Below the pieces are notes generated by a model. That model had not been told where the DNA came from. It did not search any database and worked only from the letters and a program-made list of their open reading frames with translations. From positions 310,001-374,000 of the forward strand of contig NZ_JBQHDG010000004.1 of assembly GCF_052068095.1 (NCBI RefSeq): a stretch of DNA of 64,000 nt, read 5' to 3'. Positions 8,998 to 18,231 of the stretch are shown in pieces. The position numbers and the translations under genes are program-made. Position 1 is the first letter of the stretch. Each line of letters opens with the position of its first letter. Origin of the DNA: Phytohabitans sp052068095. Lineage in GTDB: Bacteria > Actinomycetota > Actinomycetes > Mycobacteriales > Micromonosporaceae.

Positions 8998-10680
8998 TTA
9001 CTTGCCGGCTGGCTTGAGCCGCAGGTAGACCTCCGCGTTGTCGGGATGCGCCCAGACCGCCGGGAAGGCGTACAGGTCGCCGTCGGTCGGCCAGCCGGTG
9101 AACTTGGCGTCGTGGTAGACGTTGATCGTGCCCTGGGTGAGGACCGGGATGTACGGCATCGCCTGCTCGATGCGGGTCTGGATCGTCTCCAGGTGGGGCT
9201 GCCGCGCGGCGGCGTCGGCGGGGTTGATGCGCTTGAGCGCCTCGAGGGCCTGGTCGACCTGCGGGTCGGAGAAGCGGCTGACGTTCGGGCCCGGCTTGGC
9301 GCCGACCTTGGCGGTCTGCGCGGTGCTGAAGAAGTAGTTGTAGACGTAGAACGGGTCCGGCGCCGGGCCCTGGTAGAGCGAGTCGATGACCAGCTGGTAC
9401 TGGCCGCGGTCCTTGACGTCGACGAACTCGTTCCAGGACAGCTGCTGCGCGGTGAGCTTGATGCCGGCCTGCTTGAGCTGCTGGCCGATGGTGTTCACCG
9501 CGGTGATGTAGTCGGTCCAGCCGGAAACCGTCTTCAGCGTCAGCGACAGCGGCTTGCCGCCCTTGGCGTAGAAGCCGTCGGAGCCTTTGGCGTAGCCGGC
9601 GCCCTCCAGGATCTGCTGCGCCCTGGCCGGATCCGGCTGCATCGGGGCGGTCCGCTGCCGCAGCTTGCCGGAGATGAGCTCACCGTCCCGGTCCGGCAGC
9701 AGGAAGCTGGGTGAGACGTCGCGGCCGGTGCCTTCGAACGCCAGCGCGTTGAGCTGGGTGCGGTCGATGGCCTGGTAGATCGCCTGACGCACGGCCGGAT
9801 CGGTCTGCGGGCCCTGGCAGCCCAGGGCGGCGCTGCTGCACGTCACCAGCACGATCTGGTTCACCGGGGTGATGACGGCCTTGTAGCCGGGATAGCGCTT
9901 CTCCACGTCCTTGACGTCCGGCACCGGCCCGGTCTGCCAGTCGATCTGGCCGGCCTTGAGTGCGGTGGCTCCGGACTGGTTGCCGGACAGCGCCAGGTAG
10001 CGGATCTTCTTCACCGCCGGCTCGCCGCCCCAGTAGGTCGGGTTCGCCTTCAGCGTGTACGCCTGCGGCTTGAACTCCTCCAGCTGGTACGGACCGGTGC
10101 CGACCGGATCCTCGACCACGGCGACGGCCGGATCGGCGATGTCCTTCCACTTGTGCTCCGGCACCATGTACGTCTTGCCCAGGACCGATGGGCCGTCCAC
10201 GAACGACGGTTGGTCGAACGCGATGGTCACATGCGTGTCGTCGACCGCGGTGGCCCGCCCGGCGTAGCCGGTGCTGTTCATCCCCTTGTGCTTGCTGATC
10301 ATGTCGAGCGTGAACACCACGTCGTCGGCGGTGAACCTCTCGCCGTCGGACCAGGTGACGCCGTCCCGGAGCGTGATCGAGAGCTGCGTGCCGTCGGCGT
10401 TCCAGGCGAACTGGGTGCCCAGCCGCGGTGTTGGCTCGTCGTCGCGGACGATGTTGTAGAAGAACAGGGTTTGGAAGATCGTCCCCGTCCCGCCGATGGC
10501 CGTCGGCGCGAATGGGTTGAAGTTGATCTGATAGTCGGTGGACTGGCCGGTGTACGCGACCAGCGTCGGGCTCTCGCCCTGGGCTGACGTACCCGACGAT
10601 CCGCAGCCTGCGGCAACGGCCGCCGCGGCGGCCAGTATCACGGCGGCGCGCGTGCTCGCGCCGCGTTTCATCGACAACAT
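8998..10680 (-). CDS. Family-5 substrate-binding lipoprotein of ABC importer
   Basis: This 560-residue lipoprotein would capture substrate outside the membrane. The signal peptide ends in the lipobox VAAGC, with lipidated Cys26. The mature protein has the SBP_bac_5 layout (residues about 70-480), including a WSDGE motif after the DGVTWSDG stretch. The start ATG 10680 has GGAGG eight bases upstream; a second in-frame ATG lies three codons later. Family-5 proteins bind peptides, but also cello-, xyloglucan- or manno-oligosaccharides. With the neighbouring beta-mannosidase, GH5 and GH74 genes, an oligosaccharide is more likely. It is divergent from the beta-mannosidase gene, with two ROK-type boxes between them. 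Confidence 0.9.
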   Translation of the reverse strand: MLSMKRGASTRAAVILAAAAAVAAGCGSSGTSAQGESPTLVAYTGQSTDYQINFNPFAPTAIGGTGTIFQTLFFYNIVRDDEPTPRLGTQFAWNADGTQLSITLRDGVTWSDGERFTADDVVFTLDMISKHKGMNSTGYAGRATAVDDTHVTIAFDQPSFVDGPSVLGKTYMVPEHKWKDIADPAVAVVEDPVGTGPYQLEEFKPQAYTLKANPTYWGGEPAVKKIRYLALSGNQSGATALKAGQIDWQTGPVPDVKDVEKRYPGYKAVITPVNQIVLVTCSSAALGCQGPQTDPAVRQAIYQAIDRTQLNALAFEGTGRDVSPSFLLPDRDGELISGKLRQRTAPMQPDPARAQQILEGAGYAKGSDGFYAKGGKPLSLTLKTVSGWTDYITAVNTIGQQLKQAGIKLTAQQLSWNEFVDVKDRGQYQLVIDSLYQGPAPDPFYVYNYFFSTAQTAKVGAKPGPNVSRFSDPQVDQALEALKRINPADAAARQPHLETIQTRIEQAMPYIPVLTQGTINVYHDAKFTGWPTDGDLYAFPAVWAHPDNAEVYLRLKPAGK

Positions 10681-10753
10681 CGCGAAGTCCTCCCGACGTG
10701 CGGTGTTCCTGGGATGTGCTACGACATGGAGCCCGCGCTGCGGCCATTATCAA

Positions 10754-10772
10754 GTTGGCTAAGAAAGTCGTC
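10754..10772. promoter_or_regulatory. Putative ROK-repressor operator, copy 2
   Basis: GTTGGCTAAGAAAGTCGTC matches the box at 4007-4025 in 14 of 19 positions in the same orientation. It lies 74 bp upstream of the binding-protein start, where it would cover the transporter promoter. Confidence 0.5.
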
Positions 10773-10839
10773 AATACCTGCACTTGCAGGAGTCCGGCGT
10801 TCGTTGGCGCTCCGGCAGAACTGGCGGAGATCGAGGGCT

Positions 10840-10858
10840 GTTGACTTACTTAACTTGC
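10840..10858. promoter_or_regulatory. Putative ROK-repressor operator, copy 3
   Basis: GTTGACTTACTTAACTTGC matches the reverse complement of the box at 4007-4025 in 13 of 19 positions, including the leading GTTGACTT. It lies 59 bp upstream of the beta-mannosidase start, in the divergent intergenic region 10681-10917, and would control that gene. Confidence 0.5.
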
Positions 10859-10917
10859 CTGCGTAAGGATTCGGGTCACCCCGCGTCCACTGCCGCCGAC
10901 CGTCGAAGAGAGGGCGG

Positions 10918-13350
10918 ATGATGCGCAAGACCTTGCACGATGGTTGGCGCCTGCGCGCCGTGGAAGGGCCGGTGCCCGACGTGCTCGCGGGACGGGACGT
11001 GCCTGCTCGAGTGCCCGGCAGCACCCACCTCGACCTGATGGCCGCCGGCCTCATCCCGGACCCCTACCTGGACCGCAACGAGGCGACGCTGACCTGGATG
11101 CACCGCGTCGACTGGCAGTACACGACGGCGTTCCCGGCGCAGGCGCCCCGCTCCGGTGAGCGGGTGGAGCTGGTCTTCGACGGCATCGACACGATCGCCA
11201 CCGTCGAGCTGAACGGCGACGTGCTCGGCCGCACCGCCAACATGCACCGCGGCTACCGGTTCGACGTCCGGGAGTCGCTGCGGGACGGCGGCAACGACCT
11301 GACCGTTACGCTGAGATCCGCGCTCACCCACGCCGAGCAGATGGAGCAGGGACTCGGCTGGCGGCAGCGGGCCTACCCCCACCCGTACAACGCCATCCGC
11401 AAGATGGCCTGCTCGTTCGGCTGGGACTGGGGACCAGACCTTCAGACCGCCGGCCTGTGGAAACCCGTACGGCTGGAGCGTTGGGACACCGCCCGCCTGG
11501 CCCAGGTGCGTCCCCTGGTCACCGTCGAGGCCGGCGGCACCGGCCGCGTCGACGTACACCTGGAACTGGACCGCGCCTCCGACCGCGACTACACCGCGGT
11601 CGTGGCCGTCGGCGACCACGCGGAACGGGTGACGGTCTCCGGCGACGCCGCGCACGTCACCGTCCTCGTGCCCGACGCACGGCTGTGGTGGCCGGTCGGC
11701 TACGGCGACCAGCCGCTGTACGAGCTGACCGTCACGCTCCTGGCCGACGGCGAGCCGGTGGACACCGACCGGCGCCGGATCGGGTTCCGCACGGTCACCG
11801 TGGACACCGAGCCGGACGAGATCGGTACGCCGTTCACCTTCGTCGTCAACGGCAAACGCGTCTTCGCCAAGGGCGCCAACTGGATCCCCGACGACCACTT
11901 CCTCAGCCGGATCACCCCGGAGCGGCTGGCCCGCCGGATCGACCAGGCCGTCGAGGCGAACATGAACATGCTGCGGGTCTGGGGCGGCGGCATCTACGAA
12001 ACCGACGACTTCTACGACGCCTGCGACGAACGCGGCGTGCTGGTCTGGCAGGACTTTCCCTTCGCCTGCGCGTTCTACGCCGAAGAGGAGCCGCTGCGCG
12101 GCGAGGTCGAGGCCGAGGCCCGGGAGAACATCACGCGGCTCGTTGCCCACCCGTCGCTCGTGTTGTGGAACGGCAACAACGAGAACCTCGTCGCCTACAC
12201 CGACTGGGGCTGGCAGGACAGCCTGGACGGGCGCAGCTGGGGCGTCGGCTACTACACCGAGCTGCTACCCAAGCTCGTCGCCGAGCTGGACCCCACCCGC
12301 CCGTACGCGCCCGGCAGCCCGTACAGCCCCGGCGACCTGCCACCCAACGACGCCTACCACGGCACCCGCCACGAATGGGACGTCTGGAACCGGGTGGACT
12401 ACACCCACTACCGCGACCACATCCCGCGGTTCTGCGCCGAGTTCGGCTTCCAGGGGCCACCCACCTGGGCCACCCTTACCCGATGGGTCCACGATCAGCC
12501 GCTGACGCCCACCTCACCGGCGTTCCTGCTCCACCAGAAGGCCGATGACGGCAACGGCAAACTGCACCGCGGCCTCGCCCCCCACCTGCCGGTCCCGGAC
12601 GACTTCGAGCAGTGGCACTGGGCGACCCAGCTCAACCAGGCCCGCGCGGTGGCCTTCGGCATCGAACACTTTCGCTCGTGGTGGCCACAGACCGCGGGGG
12701 CCCTCGTCTGGCAGCTCAACGACTGCTGGCCGGTCACCTCATGGTCCGCTGTGGACAGTGACGGACGACCCAAGCCGCTCCACTACGCGATCAAGCATGC
12801 GTTCGCGCCACGCCTGCTGACCGTACAGCCCCGTGACGGAAGGCCCACCCTGGTCGCGGTCAACGACCACGACCGCCCCTGGACGGGGACGGTCCTCGCG
12901 ACGCGACAGACCTTCGCCGGCGACGTGCTCGCCACGGCTGAGCTGCCGCTCAGCGTGCCGGCCAGGTCAACCGCCCTGCTGGATCTGGCCGACGACTTGC
13001 TCAAGCCCGTCGACGTGCGAAGCGAGGTGCTGGTCGCGACCGCTGGGGATGCCCGTGCCCACCATTTGTTCGCCGAGGACCGCGACCTCGCGTATCTCCC
13101 GGCGCCGTTCACGGCCACGGTCACACCTGTGGCACGCGGCTACCGGGTCGACGTACGGGCCACCTCGTACGTCCGGGATCTCGCCCTGCTGGCCGACAAG
13201 GTGGCCCCCGACGCGGTCGTCGACGACATGCTCATCTCGCTGACGGCCGGTGAAACCCACGGCTTCTTCGTACATACATCGGCGAGCCTACGCGAACCGT
13301 CCACTTTGCTGCGTCCTCACATCCTCCGCTGTGCCAACGCCTTGGCGTAG
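10918..13350 (+). CDS. GH2 beta-mannosidase
   Basis: This 810-residue cytoplasmic exo-enzyme would release mannose from the non-reducing end of imported manno-oligosaccharides. It has the GH2 sandwich domains (about 1-290) and a barrel carrying the acid/base Glu422 in LWNGNNE and the nucleophile Glu508 in FCAEFG. The FGWDWGPD stretch (about 167-174) and the LRVWGGGIYE motif (352-361) are typical of beta-mannosidases rather than beta-galactosidases. There is no signal peptide. Two ATG codons are adjacent at the start, behind GAGAGGGCGG. Its promoter region carries two ROK-type boxes shared with the divergent ABC importer. Confidence 0.93.
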   Translation: MMRKTLHDGWRLRAVEGPVPDVLAGRDVPARVPGSTHLDLMAAGLIPDPYLDRNEATLTWMHRVDWQYTTAFPAQAPRSGERVELVFDGIDTIATVELNGDVLGRTANMHRGYRFDVRESLRDGGNDLTVTLRSALTHAEQMEQGLGWRQRAYPHPYNAIRKMACSFGWDWGPDLQTAGLWKPVRLERWDTARLAQVRPLVTVEAGGTGRVDVHLELDRASDRDYTAVVAVGDHAERVTVSGDAAHVTVLVPDARLWWPVGYGDQPLYELTVTLLADGEPVDTDRRRIGFRTVTVDTEPDEIGTPFTFVVNGKRVFAKGANWIPDDHFLSRITPERLARRIDQAVEANMNMLRVWGGGIYETDDFYDACDERGVLVWQDFPFACAFYAEEEPLRGEVEAEARENITRLVAHPSLVLWNGNNENLVAYTDWGWQDSLDGRSWGVGYYTELLPKLVAELDPTRPYAPGSPYSPGDLPPNDAYHGTRHEWDVWNRVDYTHYRDHIPRFCAEFGFQGPPTWATLTRWVHDQPLTPTSPAFLLHQKADDGNGKLHRGLAPHLPVPDDFEQWHWATQLNQARAVAFGIEHFRSWWPQTAGALVWQLNDCWPVTSWSAVDSDGRPKPLHYAIKHAFAPRLLTVQPRDGRPTLVAVNDHDRPWTGTVLATRQTFAGDVLATAELPLSVPARSTALLDLADDLLKPVDVRSEVLVATAGDARAHHLFAEDRDLAYLPAPFTATVTPVARGYRVDVRATSYVRDLALLADKVAPDAVVDDMLISLTAGETHGFFVHTSASLREPSTLLRPHILRCANALA

Positions 13351-13363
13351 ATGACGGCTTGGA

Positions 13364-15001
13364 TCAGAAGGCGGGCGGCGTGGGGCTGGTCGGTGTGAGG
13401 ATGCCGCCGGCTCGGGTGCGGACCGCGTGTGCCGCTCGTGCGGCGTCGCGGACCACCTTGTCGACGTCGTGGCTGACCATCTCCCGGTTCCGTTTGACGA
13501 TCCGGCCGTCGATGAGGACGGTGTCGATGTTCGCCGGGGTCGCGGAGCGGACGAGGGTGGATTCCAGGTCGCCGATCGGTGCGATGTTGATGTCGTCGGC
13601 GCGGATCAGGAGGATGTCCGCGCGCTTGCCGGGCGTTATAGAGCCGGTCGTCGCATCGAGGCCGAGAGCGCGTGCTCCGTTGATGGTGGCCATCTCGATG
13701 ACCTGATGGAAGACGACGGCCGGCAGGTTGGCGGTGTCCGTCCCGAGGTACGGGATGCCGAGGTTCCACGCCACGTTCATGGACTCGAACATGTTGATCG
13801 GCGCGAGGGAGCTGGCGTCGAAGGAAAGCGAGACGGTAATGCCGGCGGCCAGCATGCGCAGCAGTTGACCGTGGAAGCCGCCGGCCGTGCCCAGCCGCAG
13901 TTCGGAGTGGACCGAGAAGCTCACGGGCGCCTTGGTCCGCAGCATCGCCTGCCGATCCGCCTCGTCGAACGGCAGGGCGTGGCACAGCAGGAAGTCCGGT
14001 CCGAGAAAGCCCATCCGCTCGAGGTCCGCCGCGCGTACCGCCGTGGTCGGTCCCTGACCTGAATGCACAGAGATGGGCAGCTGGCGTTTCTTGACCTCGG
14101 TCATCTCGACGAGGAAGTTTTGCAGCTGGCCGGGGCCGCGCAGGTTGACGCCGAGGTGTACCAGTCCGTCGAAGGGTGACTTTGGGCCGAACCAGGTGGC
14201 CCGTACCCGGTCGATGTCGGCGAAGTCTATTGGCTGGGTGGCCGGTTGGCCGTCGCGGTGCCCGTACGAGTAGCGGGCCCGGACCAGACCGTCGGCGTGG
14301 GCGTGGAGCTCGGCGTCGGCGTACTCGGGCCCGCGTACGTTGTGCGCCCAGTTGTTGACCGTGGTGATGCCGGCGCTGGCGCATTCGACGAGTCCAAGCA
14401 GGACGCTGTGGTAGAAGTCGTCCGGTGTGTACGCGGCGACGGTCGCCGATTTAGCGGCGAAGTACTCGAACCCGGTGGAGACGAAGTTGCGGCCTAAGGC
14501 GCTCCACATGTGGTAGTGCGTTTCCACGAAGCCCGGCATGGCGATCATTCGGGACGCGTCGATGACCTGGGCGCCGCGGACCCGCAGGTGGCGGCCGACC
14601 TGGATGATCCGGCCGTCGCGGACCTCGATGTCGGCCACGGCCCGGTTGCCGATCAAAGGGTCGACGGACACCAGGGCGGCGCCCTTGATGAGGTAGTGGC
14701 CGCGTCCGGGGCGTTCGCCGGGCTTGCGGGCGCCAACAAGGTCCGGCTTGCGCGAACCCGCGGCGGCGGTCGGTGCGGCGGCGAGTGGAGCGGCGGCCGC
14801 CGCCCCGACCGAGACGAGCAGAGTACGGCGCCCGAGCCCGTGGGCCGGCAACGGGCGGCCGCAGTCGTCGACGACCGCCGTGTTTGCTGGACCGTCCGGG
14901 GGGCCGTCCGCGGGTGGGGTGCCCGACCTTGTCGTGATCAACATGCCCGGACGGTAAGGACCGGCGGTTTCCGACGTGTCACTGATCTTGGACAACCGCA
15001 T
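13364..15001 (-). CDS. Amidohydrolase family protein with Tat-like leader
   Basis: This 545-residue metal-dependent hydrolase belongs to the ATZ/TRZ-like (cytosine deaminase-type) amidohydrolases. The metal HxH motif lies in GFVETHYHMW, further ligands are expected in ISVHSGQG and LLCHALP, and the C-terminal AxxLGLxxxxGSITPGKRADI segment is typical of the family. A twin-arginine stretch, GRRTLLVSVG, followed by an Ala-rich run lies about 55 residues from the first Met, so export is possible but the start is uncertain; ATG 15001 has a weak GAGG upstream, and ATG 14944 has none. The substrate is unknown. It ends 13 bp from the convergent beta-mannosidase and lies about 100 bp after the universal stress protein gene, so it may be a separate unit. 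Confidence 0.8.
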   Translation of the reverse strand: MRLSKISDTSETAGPYRPGMLITTRSGTPPADGPPDGPANTAVVDDCGRPLPAHGLGRRTLLVSVGAAAAAPLAAAPTAAAGSRKPDLVGARKPGERPGRGHYLIKGAALVSVDPLIGNRAVADIEVRDGRIIQVGRHLRVRGAQVIDASRMIAMPGFVETHYHMWSALGRNFVSTGFEYFAAKSATVAAYTPDDFYHSVLLGLVECASAGITTVNNWAHNVRGPEYADAELHAHADGLVRARYSYGHRDGQPATQPIDFADIDRVRATWFGPKSPFDGLVHLGVNLRGPGQLQNFLVEMTEVKKRQLPISVHSGQGPTTAVRAADLERMGFLGPDFLLCHALPFDEADRQAMLRTKAPVSFSVHSELRLGTAGGFHGQLLRMLAAGITVSLSFDASSLAPINMFESMNVAWNLGIPYLGTDTANLPAVVFHQVIEMATINGARALGLDATTGSITPGKRADILLIRADDINIAPIGDLESTLVRSATPANIDTVLIDGRIVKRNREMVSHDVDKVVRDAARAAHAVRTRAGGILTPTSPTPPAF

Positions 15002-15103
15002 GAACCGTCCGCCTCACCGCGGCGCCGGCGCTGATTCCTTTGCCCGACGATGTTAGTGCCTCCCGCGCGTGCGTGCAGGATGGGTTGGGCTGGTGTCGCA
15101 GGA

Positions 15104-15493
15104 TCACGCTTTGACGGCGAGCACGGGCGTGTGTGCCTCCATGAGCACGCGTTGGGCGCTGCTGCCGAGGACGAACTTGCCGACGGCGGTCCGCCGCCGC
15201 AGCCCGATGACAGTTACTTCGACGCCGGGTTCGCTGGAGGCGTCGATGAGGTCATCGGCGGCGGAATGCCCGTCGACCGGTTGCCGGATTTCGACCTCCA
15301 CGGCCGCCGCGGCGCTGTCCGCACGGAGCCGGTCCAGGTCGGCTTGGCTCGCGAGGGCCGCATCGACCTGGGCGCCGGCGCGGGCTGAGTTGACGATGAC
15401 GAGGCCGGTGGACCGTCTTGCCGCCTCCGCGAGCGCGTACGCGAAAGCCGCGTTTCCCTCCGGGGTGGGCAGGTAGCCAAGCAGCACGCTCAT
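15104..15493 (-). CDS. Universal stress protein (UspA family)
   Basis: This 129-residue single-domain protein has the UspA fold pattern. It begins MSVLLGYLPTPEG and ends with the nucleotide-binding-like segment GLRRRTAVGKFVLGSSAQ, then TPVLAVK. It is the last gene of the hexarate operon, 16 bp after the enolase-superfamily gene, where such proteins often accompany Tct-type transport genes. Its role there is unknown. Confidence 0.85.
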   Translation of the reverse strand: MSVLLGYLPTPEGNAAFAYALAEAARRSTGLVIVNSARAGAQVDAALASQADLDRLRADSAAAAVEVEIRQPVDGHSAADDLIDASSEPGVEVTVIGLRRRTAVGKFVLGSSAQRVLMEAHTPVLAVKA

Positions 15494-15509
15494 CGGGGTC
15501 CTTTCTGCG

Positions 15510-16682
15510 TCAGGAGGTGATCTCCACCCCGTCGATACGGTGAACCGCGGCGAAGTCGCTGAGGCTCAGACCGAGTCCTGGGCGGTGGGGTACGAGCATG
15601 TGGCCGTCGCGCAGTTCGAGACGTTCGTTCCAGAGGGGTTCGAGCCACTCGAAGTGTTCGACCCACGGCTGGTGCGGGTAAGCCGCGGCCAGGTGCAGGT
15701 GGATTTCCATCGCGAAGTGGGGCGCCATGCGCAGTCCCGCGTGGTCGGCGAGGGCCGCGACGCGCAGGAAGGGGGTGATGCCTCCGACACGTGGCGCGTC
15801 GGGTTGGACGAAGTCCGCCGCGCCCGCCTGGATCAGTGTCCAATGCTCGGCGACGCTGGTGAGCATCTCCCCGGTGGCGATGGGTGTGTCCAGCGAGGCG
15901 GCGAGGGCGGCGTGGCCCTGGGCGTCGTACGCGTCCAGCGGCTCCTCGATCCACTCCAGATTGAACTGTTCCAGGGTGCGGCCGATGCGTCGGGCGGTCG
16001 CGCGGTCCCACTGCTGGTTGGCGTCGACCATCAGCGTCACATCGTCGCCGAGCCGCTCCCGTACGGCCGCCAGCCGTCGCAGATCGGCTTTCGCGTCGGG
16101 CTGACCGACTTTGATCTTGATGCCGCCGATGCCGCGGGACAGCGCCTGTTCTGCGTTGTCGAGCAGTTCGTCCAACGGTGTGGACAGGAAACCGCCGGAG
16201 GTGTTGTAGCAGCGCACGGCGTCACGGTGGGCACCGAGCAGCTTGGCCAGTGGCAGGCCGGCGCGTTTGGCCTTGAGGTCCCACAACGCGATGTCGGTCG
16301 CGGCGATCGCCTGGGTGGCCAGGCCGCTGCGTCCGACGGATGCGCCGGCCCATACCAGCTTCGTCCACAGTCGAGCGATGTCGTTGGGGTCTTCGCCGAT
16401 GAGCTCCGGCGCGACCTCGCGGGCGTGGGCATACAGGCCCGGGCCGCCAGCGCGTTTGGAGTAGCTGAACCCCAGGCCCTGGTGTCCGTCCGACGTGCCG
16501 ATCTCGGCGACCAGCACGGCGACCTCGGTCAGTGGCTTCTGCCTGCCGGTGAGCACCTTGGCGTCGCTGATCGCCGTCTTGAGGGGCAGCCGGACAAGGC
16601 TGAGTCGGATGCGGTCGATGCGGTCGGTGCCGCCTGCTGGCGTAGGCGCCGGCTGGAACGGCTGAGTGCTGTGGGTCGTCAT
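15510..16682 (-). CDS. Enolase-superfamily sugar-acid dehydratase (talarate/galactarate type)
   Basis: This 390-residue cytoplasmic enzyme of the mandelate-racemase group probably dehydrates a hexarate such as L-talarate or galactarate to 5-dehydro-4-deoxyglucarate. The catalytic set is visible: Lys189 and Lys191 in IKIKVG, metal ligands Asp220, Glu246 and Glu272 (MVDANQQW, WIEEPLD, ATGEM), and the general base His322 in APHFAMEIHLH. That lysine-plus-histidine arrangement is the one known from talarate/galactarate dehydratases. It lies after the TctA gene in the glucarate operon, and so would feed the same product into the pathway. Substrate assignment within the superfamily is an inference. 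Confidence 0.82.
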   Translation of the reverse strand: MTTHSTQPFQPAPTPAGGTDRIDRIRLSLVRLPLKTAISDAKVLTGRQKPLTEVAVLVAEIGTSDGHQGLGFSYSKRAGGPGLYAHAREVAPELIGEDPNDIARLWTKLVWAGASVGRSGLATQAIAATDIALWDLKAKRAGLPLAKLLGAHRDAVRCYNTSGGFLSTPLDELLDNAEQALSRGIGGIKIKVGQPDAKADLRRLAAVRERLGDDVTLMVDANQQWDRATARRIGRTLEQFNLEWIEEPLDAYDAQGHAALAASLDTPIATGEMLTSVAEHWTLIQAGAADFVQPDAPRVGGITPFLRVAALADHAGLRMAPHFAMEIHLHLAAAYPHQPWVEHFEWLEPLWNERLELRDGHMLVPHRPGLGLSLSDFAAVHRIDGVEITS

Positions 16683-16715
16683 GGGTTCCGTTCCGTCGAA
16701 GTGCTGGAGGCCGGG

Positions 16716-18230
16716 CTATACCTGCCTTGTTTCACGGGCGATTCGGGCCGCCTGGCGGTTGCGGACCATGCGCAGGAGCGGGATGACGACGACGGTCAGC
16801 ACCAGCACGGCGACAAGGACGGCCGACACCGGACGCTGGAAGAATCCGAGGACATCGCCGTCGAACAGGCGCATCGACCGGCGGAATGATGCTTCGAGGA
16901 GCTTGCCGAGCACGAAGGCGAGCACGAAGGGTCCGGGTTCGAAGCCGAGCTTCTTCATGCCGTAGCCGAGGATGCCGAGCGCGACGACGAGGAACATGTC
17001 GAAGGCGTTGTTTCTGATGCTGTAGACGCCGATCATCGTGACCAGCACGGTCAGCGGCGCCAGGATGCCCGCGCGGACCCTCAGCAGCCGCACGAACACG
17101 CCGATGAGTGGGATGCTGAGCAGCAGCAGGATGATGTTGCCCAGGTACATGGAGTTGACGACGCCCCAGAACACGTCGGGATGGTCGACGATCAGCTGTG
17201 GTCCGGGCGGGATGCCCTGCAACAGCAGGGCTCCAAAGAGGACGGCCATGGTGGCGTTGGCGGGGATGCCGAGCGTCAACAGGGGAATGAACGAGGACGT
17301 CGCCGCGGCGTTGTTGGCGCTTTCCGGACCGGCGACCCCCTCGATCGCGCCCTTGCCAAACCGGGACGGGTCTTTGGCGGAGCGCTTCTCCACGGCGTAC
17401 GCCACGAGCGAGGACATCGTGGCGCCGCCGCCGGGCAGCACGCCGAGGACGAAACCGACGATCGAGCCGCGCAGGATCGCCATCCGGGACTGGAGCCACT
17501 CCAGTCGTCGCGGGATGGCGCGGCCGAAGGAGAGCACCGCCGGTTGTGGCCGCAGCCGGTGTTCGAGGTTGTAGAGGATCTCGCCGACGCCGAATACGCC
17601 CATCGCGACGATGACGAAGTCGATGCCGTCGGACAGTTGGTCGCTGCCGAACGTGAACCGCGGAGTGCCCACGAGCGGGTCCAGGCCCACCGTGGCGAGC
17701 AGGAGCCCGACGCCGGCGGCCGCGACACTCTTGATGAGCGCGCCGTTTCCGAGGGTGGCGACCAGGAAGATGCCGATCAGCGCCAGGACGGTGTATTCGG
17801 CTGGCCCGAACTCCAGTGCGGCGTCGGCGACGAGCGGGGCGATGAACGTCAGCAAAACGATCGAGGCGGTCCCGCCGATGAACGAGCCGATCGCCGCGAT
17901 CCCGAGCGCGGAGCCGGCCTTGCCCTGGCGGGCCATCTGATGCCCGTCCAGCGCGGTGACCACAGTGGACGCTTCGCCGGGAAGCTTGAGCAGGACCGAG
18001 GTGATGGTGCCGCCGTACTGGGCGCCGTAGAAGATGCCGGCGAGCATGATGACGGCTGGCGCCGGCTCGATGTTGTAGGTGATGGGCAGCAGGATCGCGA
18101 TGGTGGCGGCCGGGCCGAGGCCGGGCAGCACGCCCACCAGCATGCCCAGGGTCACGCCGATCACGCAGTACAGGATGTTCTGCGGCTCGAACACGACCTC
18201 GAACCCGGACAGCACGGAACCGAAGTCCAT
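16716..18230 (-). CDS. tctA: Tripartite tricarboxylate transporter, large permease TctA
   Basis: This 504-residue, roughly 10-12-helix membrane protein is the transport channel of a TTT system. The family signature is clear (GVLPGLGPAATIAILLP near residues 33-50, YGGTITSVLL near 74, and ATSSFIPLLTLGIP near 300). The length is normal for TctA. It is translated 1 bp after TctB and is located among hexarate catabolic genes, so the cargo is probably glucarate, galactarate or a related sugar acid rather than citrate. Confidence 0.95.
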   Translation of the reverse strand: MDFGSVLSGFEVVFEPQNILYCVIGVTLGMLVGVLPGLGPAATIAILLPITYNIEPAPAVIMLAGIFYGAQYGGTITSVLLKLPGEASTVVTALDGHQMARQGKAGSALGIAAIGSFIGGTASIVLLTFIAPLVADAALEFGPAEYTVLALIGIFLVATLGNGALIKSVAAAGVGLLLATVGLDPLVGTPRFTFGSDQLSDGIDFVIVAMGVFGVGEILYNLEHRLRPQPAVLSFGRAIPRRLEWLQSRMAILRGSIVGFVLGVLPGGGATMSSLVAYAVEKRSAKDPSRFGKGAIEGVAGPESANNAAATSSFIPLLTLGIPANATMAVLFGALLLQGIPPGPQLIVDHPDVFWGVVNSMYLGNIILLLLSIPLIGVFVRLLRVRAGILAPLTVLVTMIGVYSIRNNAFDMFLVVALGILGYGMKKLGFEPGPFVLAFVLGKLLEASFRRSMRLFDGDVLGFFQRPVSAVLVAVLVLTVVVIPLLRMVRNRQAARIARETRQV

Positions 18231-18231
18231 G

